From Leptodontidium sp. MPI-SDFR-AT-0119 (Eukaryota; Ascomycota; Leotiomycetes; Helotiales; Leptodontidiaceae): 64,000 bases of DNA. The position numbers and the translations under genes are program-made. The stretch covers positions 248,001-312,000 of the forward strand of contig JAHLEZ010000042.1 of assembly GCA_020726505.1 (NCBI GenBank), given 5' to 3'. Positions 40,811 to 50,601 of this stretch are shown piece by piece (position 1 is the first letter of the stretch; each line of letters opens with the position of its first letter). Under the pieces are notes generated by a model. The model was not told where the DNA came from and made no database searches. It saw only the letters and a program-made list of their open reading frames with translations.

Positions 40811-43723
40811 GTCGCTTCTACTACTGCAATGCTTTGCTTCAACCATGAAGTGTTGCTCTCTTTCTTATGTCTTTATGGTGAAGTTCTATATCTTAGCATG
40901 GCTCGCCTCTCCCACACTCTGTCAAAATTTCGAATAATGCATATCCAAATATGATATGGTTGCTTCTGAACCCTGAATCAGATTTCAGTTGCAGTAAATG
41001 GTCTTTTAATGAGGGCTTTTAGTGTTTCAGGAAGTCAAAGACCTTAAGATAGTATCCTGCGGCATATCTTTCATGACAGGTAGCGAACCGTGTCCTCCTG
41101 GCCTTTCATCGTTCTTCAACTTTGAGAACGCCAGTGGTGTGCGGCACTTGAGCAAGCGCGTCGCCGCTATTCGAAATTCCATATTTCTTGTCGTGCTAAC
41201 AGCAGACTTCGCGCCTCGAAATACTCAGATAGGTGACGTTATAGCACAACTTAAGAAAAATTCTTCTACTTCCATAAACCCAGACGATTTACTGCAAGTC
41301 TCCACGCAGCTTGGGTCATCTTCCAGTTCCGGAGGTGAATCATTGAGGCAATTGCATACCGAAGCTAGGAAATGCTCTAAAGCTACCCTGCCGTATCGGA
41401 GGCATCCATGGAGTTAAGAGTAATGATAACACTAGCTGCTACACTTCGAGAATACTCTATCGCGTCAATCAAGCATTACAGAGGCTCTCAGAGCCACGCT
41501 ATGCCTCTCAAAGAACTGCCACATTAGTGCAGGTGTAATGCAGCTGAGGTTAAGCTCTCACCAACTACGTTAACTGGACCAAAAGATCACAATATTCAGC
41601 GCAAGCTGAATACGCTTAACACCATAGATATATTCTATCAGGCTTTTGTCACGTGTCATTACAGCAGGCTTGTACAGTGTAAAACGACGAATTTGCTGCG
41701 CCCCGGTGAAGCTATGGTCTTCATTTGATAAGTATTTAAAGCTCTCATCTACACTTCAGTAGCCACCACCCAAACCGAATGTCCCTGATCTCCAGTAGAC
41801 CGAACTTCTGATCATTAGCCTCATTATTCTAACCGCTTTATCGAAACACCCTCTAATCTACTTATTTGACAAGGCCAATCTATTCCTGAAGCTCCCGAAG
41901 AGAATATCGTCTCAGTCAAGGTAGACTCCTGCCATTCCTACCAACTTCCTTCTCATGCTAACAAGTTATTCTCAGTGTTGTGGTGGCTAGAGCGCGCTAT
42001 GTCATACGCCATCGCTATATAGGCTGATACCTCCTCCAATCAAGCGATCAAGGATCGTGGTCAGTGGCGGTGTGGTTATAGTAACCTCGTTAAAATTCTA
42101 ATAAAATTTGTGGCTGCGACGTTTGTGGCTGCGCGTGCCTTGCTGGAAAAGTCCCGTTTCCCGACATCCTCCGATTAAGTTCGAGCAAAAAGTGGCCCTG
42201 TGCGGAGCCAACAAAATCGGCCGTCCCCTTCCTGGGGAAATGGTCTTCTAGACTGAATTTCGATCAGAATGATTTGAAGAAGAGGTAATGATGCCGTAGC
42301 CCACACCAAGAGGCTGGCAGACCAGGCCGAAAAGCTGGCCTGCAGCCTCGAGAAGATTGGAGACAACGTGTACTCGGAAACTCCGTGTTCAACCAAAGCA
42401 CAACATGGCATCCCAAGTTCGACGATATCAAGCGGGTGGATCCGCTCGGCAGCCGCTTCCCTCGGCTGTCACGATCTCGACGGGCTCATCGCCTTCATTG
42501 TCGAGGATGCCCGCCACGCCTAGGCCCTGAGCCGATTGTGCACATCCTGATACCGACTATTTAAGGGAGACTAAGCAGCTGGCTTTTCTCTCTCTGATGG
42601 CCGAGTTCCCCGTGCCAACGTTGGGTTCAATGTCATGGGAGTCTAAACGACTACAATGGTGGCAATCTCCGCAATATTTGAAATCTTGTGAATATCCTCA
42701 TCCCACTCTACGACCCCAATCCTATCATACCTTCCGTTTGAAAGTCTTCAAAACACCAGAGCGTGCATTCCAAACCCATCGTCAGCGTAGATTGTCACAT
42801 TCCCAGCCTCCATACAAAGCACTAGACTCCCAGAGTTGACTTGAAACGCACCTGGTTCTAAAAGATCATAATCCACGTGGAACTTGTCAGACTTGACACC
42901 ACCTTTTCTAAACCATATTTAGCTTGTCCATCATCGCTGTTTTGCCGCTGAACTATGGCGGTGAAAGTTGATCCGCGAATGGTCATGGATGCCGACTTCA
43001 AGTTCATCGTGTCGTCTTCGTGTACCGGCTCACAGAAGGCATGAAGAAGCTTGATTCGGCTGCTGACCTCGAGGTCAACCCAAAGCTGCCCAAAGTATCG
43101 AACGCCTGCTCCCGCCGATGCCCACGACCATCAAGGCCATTGCCAATAGGATTGTCCTCAATAATCTTGGACTGTGGTTGATCCGTCGTGGCGGCAGCTT
43201 GCCTCCGCGGTTGTGGCATTCTTGAGATAATTGAGATAGAAGGGAGAAGGGAAGGAGGATAGAAGTCGTGTTTCGTGACAATTGGTCTGTGCAGAATTTA
43301 CCCGCCACCCAGTGACCCAGGGCCCGGCATCAGCCACCACTTGTGATCCAGTGATTTCTTCGGATCAATCAATCAGCGTGGAACTATCACACACCTATGA
43401 TTCCTATTCAAACGCTTATCTTTTATATTATAGTATATACTGTAGCTTTAAATCTAGAGTAAACTGCGACATTAGTTCAGGCTTGAAGACTGGATAATCA
43501 TCTCTAACCCGCTAAGATCACATGATGCAGCAGCTCAATCCCATTTTGGATTAGCTTACGCCAGAACCCCGCTCTCCCCGCAATTGCTTATCCTCATAGC
43601 ACATGCTCCTTTCTATATATATCTGTACACTACATTTCTCTTATCGGAAATCTGCTCACAGTCCCGGGTATATTTTCACGGTGTTACTCAACGATAATCT
43701 ACTCGTACTGTACAAGTCACGAA
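40811..43723. other. long stretch with only weak coding signs
   Basis: An ORF at 41022..41417 (131 aa, no ATG start, Ser-rich tail) has no recognisable motif. Between about 42270 and 43230 the DNA is more GC-rich than its surroundings and reads like decayed coding sequence on the plus strand (ADQAEKLACSLEKIGDNVYS, later IKAIANRIVLNNLGLWLIRR ending in a stop at about 43230), with frame changes between. No family was assigned. The remainder holds nothing recognised. Confidence 0.3.
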
Positions 43724-44215
43724 TGATGGAAGTTGGCATCTCAAATAGTGCCATTCAGCGGAGCGCTCTTATTTTTCCTGTCGATGGTACCCCAGTTCGG
43801 CTCGTATCATACAGTATCAAACAAAGATCTGAAGGAGATGGCTCGGTCGACTTCTATGGCTACCTCCCAGACTTAAGGCCATGGCTGGAGCCCGCCTTCC
43901 TAGAACGAGATTTCGCCGACTTCCAAGTTGACAATAATTACCCCAAGCAAGGAATGGTTACAATCTGAAACCCTGACACTTGGGGAAGTTATTGTCTTTA
44001 TTATGCCACTTCTTCCAAGCTGCCAGTGAATCAAGCCTGCAAAGACGTCATCAAATCTGACCCACCAACGGAACGACTCTTTTTTTAGGGGAGATGTCTT
44101 TCTAATACCAGGTGTGCTTAAGTGGGATACCAGCATAGTAGATGTCAAGTGGTAATACCTAAATATGCCATATACGGAGGACCACACGAATCGTTCAGCG
44201 GGAACTGCGAAATGC
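43724..44215 (+). pseudogene. C-terminal relic of an unclassified fungal gene
   Basis: Plus-strand segments line up as one protein: GISNSAIQRSALIFPVDGTP, then FYGYLPDLRPWLEPAF, DNNYPKQGMVTI, TGA (43966..43968, where Trp fits), NPDTWGSYCLYYATSSKLPV, SDPPTERLFF, a frameshift in a T run near 44080, GDVFLIPGVLKWDTS, TAA, YLNMPYTEDHTNRSAG. The order and composition look genuinely coding. I recall similar C-termini in hypothetical proteins of ascomycetes but cannot name the family. Confidence 0.5.
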
Positions 44216-44239
44216 GTTACAATTCTCAGTATGTATAAC

Positions 44240-44921
44240 GCCTTTCAAATACTTCAACTAAATATCCGGAAACAACGAGAAGTGTAACACAGCTTAATAA
44301 GTGATGAATAACTAAAGGATTTTGGGATATTAGCAATATCCGAGCCATATGCGATGATTATCGGCGGCACTCTGGTGACAGTTCCCATGGGATACCTAAA
44401 CTGGACCAAAATAGTGCCTATAGTTCAACGTGGGGAAAGGTGGCCGTTCTGGAGTATACTTTGGATTCGGAAGAACATCGAAGCAGAACAGGTACCAATG
44501 CAATTATCAGACCTCACGGCAGCGGTGTTGTAACTTCTAGACCGGTCGATACTGGTAGTATTAGTCTACGTTAAACCGCAGGATGCAGAGGCATGAGGAT
44601 TGCGATCTACCAAGTAATAAGGGAAACACGCAGGAGGATCGGCACCCGAGTGGATGTAGTAATTGCCGGGGATTTCAACCGGCATGATTAATTATAGGGA
44701 GGAGAGGACGTCTCACGGGAAAGGCAAGGAGTGGCCGATCCGATCATCGACCTTATGAGTAAGCATGCTCTTCGTAGCTTGCTCCCGAGGGGCATAAAGA
44801 CGTGGCAACGGGGGAATCACGAGTCGACAATTGATCTAGTACTAGCTTCCGAGGAGTTGGCAACGTTAATAGTGAAGTGTATAGTCCACACGACCGAGCA
44901 TGGATCTAATTACAGAGTAAT
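44240..44921 (+). mobile_element. Tad1-like LINE fragment (endonuclease domain)
   Basis: The frame reads LQLNIRKQREV, stop, HSLISDE, stop, LKDFGILAISEPYA, then, with frame changes, VDVVIAGDFNRHD, VADPIIDLMSKHALRSLLPR, GNHESTIDLVLASEELATL and HTTEHGSNYRVI. These are motifs of the apurinic-endonuclease-like domain of fungal non-LTR (LINE) ORF2 (GDFN-H, STIDLVL, SDHR). Most stops are TAA/TAG at Gln or Trp positions, as RIP would give. It is cut at 44922 by the end of a hAT element. Reverse transcriptase is absent. Confidence 0.8.
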
Positions 44922-45089
44922 CAGTGTGTTGACAAACTACTCTACTACTCTAGAGTAGTGAAATAGAGTAGAGTAGTTGATTTTTAGACTACTCTAGAGT
45001 AGAATTAGAGTAGTTATTTTGACTACTCTAGAGTAGTTGATTAGTAAGCTAGTAATAGTAAGAATAATAATAATAATAGTGTCTCTTAG

Positions 45090-45430
45090 GCTTAAACCTA
45101 TTTTATAAATGCTAGCGTTAATAGATCTTCTTTATAATTACAGAATTTAAAAGTCCGTATTTTGTTCTCTTTAAATATAAACTTTTTATTAAATTCGGTT
45201 TATTAGATCTCTTATGATTAAAACTTATATATTATAGAATAAAATAGCTATTAATAGTTTTAAAATAGCTTTATAAGTGCTACCGTGGACGGATTTTCTT
45301 AATAATTATAGCATTTAAAAGCGCTAATTTTGCTCTCTTTAAATATAAACTTTTTATTAAATTCGGTCCATTAGTTCCTTTTTATTTTCACTTATATATT
45401 ATAGAATAAAAAGCTATTTATAAATACTAA
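45090..45430 (+). repeat. two direct copies of an AT-rich unit, about 165 bp
   Basis: Both units contain CTCTTTAAATATAAACTTTT, TATTAAATTCGGT and TATATATTATAGAATAAAA in the same order, at about 45160 and 45330. Divergence is moderate. No coding capacity. Confidence 0.55.
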
Positions 45431-45431
45431 T

Positions 45432-45604
45432 TGTTACGACAGGTATACTTCGGCTAGGGTTCAGCTAAGTCAGGGGTCCGGAACAGGTCCGACTCCCCTC
45501 CGACTCTCTCTATATATATGGCTCCCTCCTGTAAAGTAGCTCTGTAGTTTTGTATTCTAAGTGTTAAGTCAACCTTCTGCGGCCAAGGCTCTTGTGTCGT
45601 GACA
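45432..45604 (+). mobile_element. 173-bp solo LTR-like element, family D
   Basis: Starts TGTTACGACAGGTATAC and ends CTTGTGTCGTGACA, with a TATATATATGG box inside. The 5-bp duplication CTAAT flanks it (45427..45431, 45605..45609). Size and layout resemble the 165-bp family C element at 37534, but sequence similarity is weak. Confidence 0.78.
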
Positions 45605-45674
45605 CTAATATAATAGATTATTGTTTAAAATAAGAGTAGTGATAAGTATATAGTTAATAATTAAAGTAATAATA

Positions 45675-45698
45675 GAAGTAATAATAATAATAATAAAA

Positions 45699-45729
<31 letters not shown>

Positions 45730-45850
45730 AAGAAGAAGAAGAAGAAGAAGAAGAAGAAGAAGAAGAAGAAGAAAGAAGAAGAAGAAGAAGAAGAAGAAGA
45801 AGAAGAGAAGAAGAAGAAGAAGAATAATAATAATAATAAGAATAGTAATA
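45675..45850. repeat. GAA/AAT microsatellite
   Basis: A near-perfect AGA/GAA trinucleotide run from about 45701 to 45822, bordered by AAT runs on both sides. It is interrupted by single-base slips (GAAAGAAG, GAGAAG). The long Phe-rich minus-strand ORF here is an artefact of this tract. Confidence 0.95.
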
Positions 45851-45970
45851 AAAGCGTTCCTAGGGTAAGTAAGATGTGATATAAGACTAGAGTATTCTTA
45901 GGGTAAATAAGATATAAGAGTAAATACTTAGTAAAATTAAATCTAATAATAAGAGTAATTATAAGACTAG

Positions 45971-46250
45971 TGTGGCGGGGACAGCCGCTGATTTCTTTTG
46001 TCACATGACTGCGCTGGTCCTTCGCACATATAAGGAGCCAACACTTGATTACAGAACGTCAAGAACGCAACACCAGATATATTCTATTTATTAGAACCTT
46101 TTCCCTCCCCTCCTTTGCCGATTCGTACTCTCCAGATATGTGATATCTTTAGATTTGATTGATCTGTTATTTACAGAGCCTAGAATCTCCTCCGGTGGCT
46201 CGCTACATGCTACCCTCTTGTTGTGTGGATTGGGGTTCGTCCCTCCCACA
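45971..46250 (-). mobile_element. solo LTR, family A, divergent copy
   Basis: 280 bp starting TGTGGCGGGGACAG and ending CGTCCCTCCCACA, with 4-bp duplication CTAG (45967..45970, 46251..46254). It shares CTCCAGATATGTGATATC-like and CGCTACATGCTACC-like blocks with the other family A copies but is more diverged. Confidence 0.8.
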
Positions 46251-46341
46251 CTAGTAATAAGAAGAAAAAGGTTATAATAATAACTAATATTCTATAAGTC
46301 TATTATATAAATAAGAAAATAAAAAAATAAATACAAATAAA

Positions 46342-46626
46342 CTAATCTATAATAAATAAGTCCTGAGTTAAGTTAGGACTAGCTTCTTCTTCTCCTTGCT
46401 CTCTAATAGTTTCTTCTGTAAAAATACCCCAACTTTTAAGAGAGATAATTAATTCAAAGGTCTCTTTACTTAGCCTATTTCTTAGCTTATTAATAATAAG
46501 AGCCCCTTGACTAAAATATCTCTCGGAAGAAGCCGAAGTAGCCGGAATCTGTAAATAGCTTCTAGCTACTAAAGATAATGCCGGGTATTTATCTTTATTA
46601 TTAGCCCAAAAGGTTAAAGGGCGTAC
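46342..46626 (-). pseudogene. hAT transposase C-terminal exon
   Basis: After a TAG acceptor at 46627, the minus-strand exon reads RPLTFWANNKDKYPALSLVA, then SYLQIPATSASSERYFSQGA, LIINKLRNRLSKETFELIIS and LKSWGIF, ending at TAG 46342. This is the hAT dimerisation domain, closely similar to the last exon at 36954..37232. Upstream exons are missing, so the copy is dead. Confidence 0.85.
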
Positions 46627-46677
46627 CTATTAATATATTAGTAAATCCCAACACTTCCTATTCAAGACTTAATAACT

Positions 46678-48279
46678 CTATTCTGCTTCAACTTCTATAC
46701 AAGATATTGTAGAGTCTGATTCTCCTCCTGATTTTGATTCTTCAGGTTCAATCTGGAGCTCCCCAGCTGCAATTTGAGCCTCTTTAATAGCACGGATTGT
46801 CGCAAACTTGGAATTTGGACTAGTCTGAACCTTCCTCTTTTTCTTCGGCCTCAAGTGCTCTAATCTCTCTTCCAGCTCTTTGATCTTCATATTTGCCTTC
46901 CCTAATTCGTACTCCTTCTCGTCAATCCCTTTTATAACCTTCCTAAAAAGCAAACGTTGCGTCGGAAGTTGGTCATGTGACCCGCTTGCCAGAGTGCGAA
47001 TCTGTAAGTACAGATCTTTCCGCGCCTTTGGAGTCTGTAACTCAATTGAAGTATCAGAAACCTTTGAAGGTAGTATCGGCGTATCTTGAGGCTTTGGGAG
47101 CGTTGGATCTGTCGATTTATTACTGTTTTCTAACAGCAAAGGGCTCATCAGTGGCTTGGTAACAGATACCGGCCATAAACCTGTAGTTCTCCACCCCGAT
47201 TTGATATTAGAAGGTGTAACACTTTCTTGACGTGCCTTCTGATAGCAAATAAGAAAGTTGCGCTTGCCAATTGGTGTCGAATCGATTAGAGAACTCAACC
47301 TTTGTAGCTCTTTCCGATAAGCACGCTTGAGTGAGGAGAAAACCGTCAAATCGAGAGGTTGTAAGACGTGTGACGTATGTGCAGGTAAGAATAAGAGGTA
47401 GATATTATGCTCGAGGCACTTCCAAAGGAATTCTGTAGTCTCGTGGCTCCCATGGCCGTCTAGAATGAGGAGTCTTGCTGAATGATCACGTGGTTGCGTC
47501 TGAGGGATAAACACCTTTTCCAGCCACTCCAAAGCCGTAGCATCGGTAGTCCACCCATTTTCAGTGGCTGTGAAGTGCCAATTGTCGAATATCTCTAATT
47601 GAGATGGAAACCATTGTTGTTGCACCGACTTTCCCTTGTAAATTACCAGTGGTTGTGTCGAAACTCCAGTTGCAGAGATACACTCAATGATTGTCGTCCA
47701 AGCACGTGAACCTAGCTATTTTACTTGAACCTTGCGCATTTCGACACTCCCTACAACATATCCATTCAAACCATAACCTTCCATAATACCGGCTTCGTCC
47801 ATATTCCATCGTTGATTGGCTGGAATAGCTCTGATTGCCGGAATATCCAGTTTTTGGAACCAAGGCCGTATAACTTCAGACCGAGCGCAATTGACACGTA
47901 CGGAATCGACATATATCTGCCTCTTGGTCTTAAGAACAGGATTACGAGCCAAAAATCGAGTCATCCAGTGCCTTCCGAGTGGTTTATGGTCCCCTTGAAG
48001 AGCTAGAAGCCTCTCTCTAAAAACCTGAATCTGTACGTGTGTAACTCCATGGCCAAGAGCCTCTTGATTCAAAATCCAATTGGTCAATCGTTCCTCTACA
48101 ACTGTAGGTAGTCTTTGCAAGTGATTAGCAGCCTCTTGACGTGGTTGAGTCGTAGTGTTGCGGTGACGGAGTGTAGACCTCGGAATACCCCACTCAAGGG
48201 ATGCCCTTCGTACTGACTTGCCATTTGCGATCTCCTCAAGCGCACATATGACATCATACTCAGTATATTGAGGCTTCAT
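46678..48279 (-). pseudogene. Fot1/pogo-type DDE transposase with one in-frame TAG
   Basis: The frame from ATG 48279 to TAA 46678 (533 codons) has a psq-like helix-turn-helix (GKSVRRASLEWGIPRSTLRH), a CENP-B-type domain (GRHWMTRFLARNPVLKTKRQ), the first catalytic Asp in WNMDEAGIMEGYG, the second in LLILDGHGSHET and the third in HVLQPLDLTVFSSLK. The last two are separated by 35 residues. Only TAG at 47716..47718 interrupts it, between RKVQVK and LGSRAWTTIIE. A CAG-to-TAG change is the simplest cause. It is the best-preserved relative of the RIPped relic at 22300..23743. Terminal repeats were not identified. It truncates the hAT fragment on its left. Confidence 0.87.
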
Positions 48280-49544
48280 GATCGAAACAGGCCTTCTTCT
48301 TACTGGATTTAGTGTCTAGTCCATCTACTTTAACGTAGTCTATTCTCTTGATTTTTATTCGCAAAGCAGAGGGTAGTCTATGGAACATAGCTATATATAC
48401 TACATCGTTAGTAAGTCGAGTAAACGCTTCCAAAACTAGGATTTCGCCAGGAGCCTTGAAAAGTCGGGGTTTGGCCGGTAAGATCTGAGAGAACACTCTT
48501 ATTACTATCAGGGATTCTAATTAGACCTTGGGAACCTATAACAAACTAAAAAGCTTTGAAAATAATTTATTTCGAATAAAAATAGTAGTGTTATAAGTAA
48601 TGCCATTTACAAATCTAGAGTCACACCAAAGGGACTACCAAAGTTAGGAAAAGGTACCTTCGGGTAATGCTCGCAGCAGTTACGTAGTATATAAATCCTT
48701 TAATTTTAAGTACTCGTTTCCGGGAATTCACTAGCCGTGGCGACCCAACCGGCATCAAATCTAGGGCCCACAACACTATAAAATCATACCTTAAAATAGC
48801 CTTCCTTTCCTTTCCTATCCTACTTCTGGGATAGGATAGGAAGATCCGGGAGCTTGGAAAGGAAAGGGATAAGAAAGCCGAGATTAATCCTGGATAAGAG
48901 TGGACATGAGCGAGGAAAGATAGGAGGGGCACGGAAGAGGAGGGGAAATCTGAAGCGCTGCTTTTAGATTCTGCAATAGTACATATGCATAACTTATTGT
49001 TTGCACTCTGGATAGCAACAATTATAGGTCGTATGGCCTCGGCCTCATTACCTAAGCGACAGGGCTTTGCAGCTGGATGCAACCAGATGGAATAACTACT
49101 AGTTCCTCCTTGCAACTAAATTAATGTATTGGAAATAAGTCTCGAGATCTCGTTGTAAGCCTTTGAATCTCTGCGCACTATTGAAATATCTTCTAACCTT
49201 TAACTAATGGCAAGCGGAGTAAGTTCTAACAATCATGTCCTATTGCCATATACAGCGGAGATGTTTATCATGCTGATTCAATACAGGGGCGGGTATGGAC
49301 CTTCGTGCACCCGTACCCTGTCAGTGTCTGAAATGTTTTGCGAATGTTAAAGCGGCATTGGCGATAGTATTTTCACAAGCATCGAGCTTAGTAGGTGCTC
49401 CTTAACATTTATCCCCCTGTGTATGGATATAACGTTGGAAATAACGACGGTGTCTTAACATATTATATCTACTAAACTTAGTTGATATAAGAGACGAACT
49501 GCTATTGACGAATGAGTTTGAATTGCAGCATATATATATAATCT
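48280..49544. other. no supported gene
   Basis: A 164-aa minus-strand ORF (49115..48621) is composed of low-complexity Ser/Leu runs and has no motif. Near 48795-48885 purine and pyrimidine blocks (CCTTTCCTTTCCTATCCTA and later GGATAGGATAGGAAG, GGAAAGGAAAGGG) can pair into a hairpin; its meaning is unknown. Confidence 0.35.
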
Positions 49545-50270
49545 TGTGCCGCCCCACCCCACCATTCTGCCCACCCTTTCACACCAAAAACAGCGATTTT
49601 GAGGTACTAATATCTTTATGACCAATTAATGACAATTTGTACATTTTTAATGTTCGTACTTATTAGCACTTCTCAGCTGACTTTACAAAGACAAATGTAA
49701 TTTGGATTATGAATTATTACGTAATATTAGATTTAAGTTTTTACATACAAAAAACACCAAAAATCACTTACTAATAACTTCTTCAATAATTAATATAATT
49801 TCATAAAACTTGACAAACATAAAGACCATATACAAACTTTAAAGTTTTAAAAGTTTTGAAGTACTTATATTAGTAGTTGTGTTTTAATTAAGTAACTAAT
49901 TTCTCTCATCCGAATTATTTGTATGGTGCTTTATATTTTGCTTAATTATAAAATTATTATCAATAGCATTGGCCTGAAACCCAGGAATCTTGAAATTTCA
50001 TATAAAATACACTTTAATTATAAGTTTCAAGTTTTTATGTTAATAATTGTGGAAGTTGTTAGAAAGATGAGAAAAATCTTTTTTACACCAAATTTGTATG
50101 AGAGAAATTTCTTAGACTTTAAATACTTAGTTTGTAATACTACGTAATATAAAATGAACATCACAATAAAATATAAAATACTTTATAAAAATGTATTATA
50201 AATCTTTAGTTTCAGCTTATTCTATTAGCAAATAATAAAAATATTAATTGTTAAAAGTGGTGAGTTTTGT
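49545..50270. mobile_element. Fot1-like non-autonomous TIR element, copy 2 (right end lost)
   Basis: The sequence matches 37323..38535 without the LTR: the CATTCTGCCCACCCTTTCAC-type terminus, AACAGCGATTTTGAGGTACT, then TTCGTACTTATTAGC directly after the target region, and through to GTTAAAAGTGGTGAGTTTTG at 50270. The right TIR is missing and family A LTR sequence follows. Short ORFs at corresponding positions of both copies (74 aa) are similar only because the DNA is. Confidence 0.75.
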
Positions 50271-50518
50271 AGAGGTAGCATGTAGTGAGGTACGGGAGAG
50301 ATTCTAGGTGTAGGAAATCGCAGATCGATCCAATCTAAAGATAATACATATCTGAAGAGCATGAAAAGTCGAAGGAGGGGAGGAGAAAAAAGTGTATTTG
50401 ATAAAAATCTGTAAACGTTCTTGGTTCTTGAGTTGTTTTCAAGTGTTGAGCCCTTTTATGTGGAAAGAACCTATCCGGTCAGGTGACAAAGAAGCTACCG
50501 AGAGCCTTCCCCACCACA
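50271..50518 (+). mobile_element. LTR family A, 5'-truncated copy
   Basis: Matches the family A LTR from AGAGGTAGCATGTAGTGAGG to the terminal CCTTCCCCACCACA (50518), very close to the copy at 34040. The first about 45 bp of the LTR and the right end of the host element are missing, consistent with a deletion or recombination between copies. Confidence 0.75.
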
Positions 50519-50601
50519 GTACTAAGTAGTAATAACACTATTCTCATTTTGGTACTCTTGTAATAAGGAAAAGTACGGAAATACCAGCGTGAAAAGTAGT
50601 A

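Larger units (their letters stand above)
44922..46650 (-). mobile_element. hAT element 3' fragment with later insertions
   Basis: The end CAGTGTGTTGACAAACTACT resembles the hAT terminus at 38707 (CAGCGTTTTGACAAATTATT). It is followed by dense palindromic subterminal repeats (ACTACTCTAGAGTAGT, 44935-45030). The transposase C-terminus is on the minus strand at 46342..46626. The other end is missing, replaced from about 46650 by the pogo element. A solo LTR, a GAA tract and a family A LTR lie inside. A partner 8-bp duplication was not found. Confidence 0.7.

Noticed and set aside
45654..46004. 116-aa minus-strand ORF rich in Phe and Ser
   Set aside because: It is the translation of the GAA/AAT microsatellite.
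48621..49115. 164-aa minus-strand ORF as a gene
   Set aside because: Low-complexity Ser/Leu sequence over a hairpin-forming purine/pyrimidine tract, without a family motif.
38154..50147. Pair of 74-aa ORFs at 38154 and 49923 as a conserved gene
   Set aside because: They lie at equivalent positions in the two copies of the AT-rich Fot1-like element; the similarity is due to shared repeat DNA and the composition is not coding-like.
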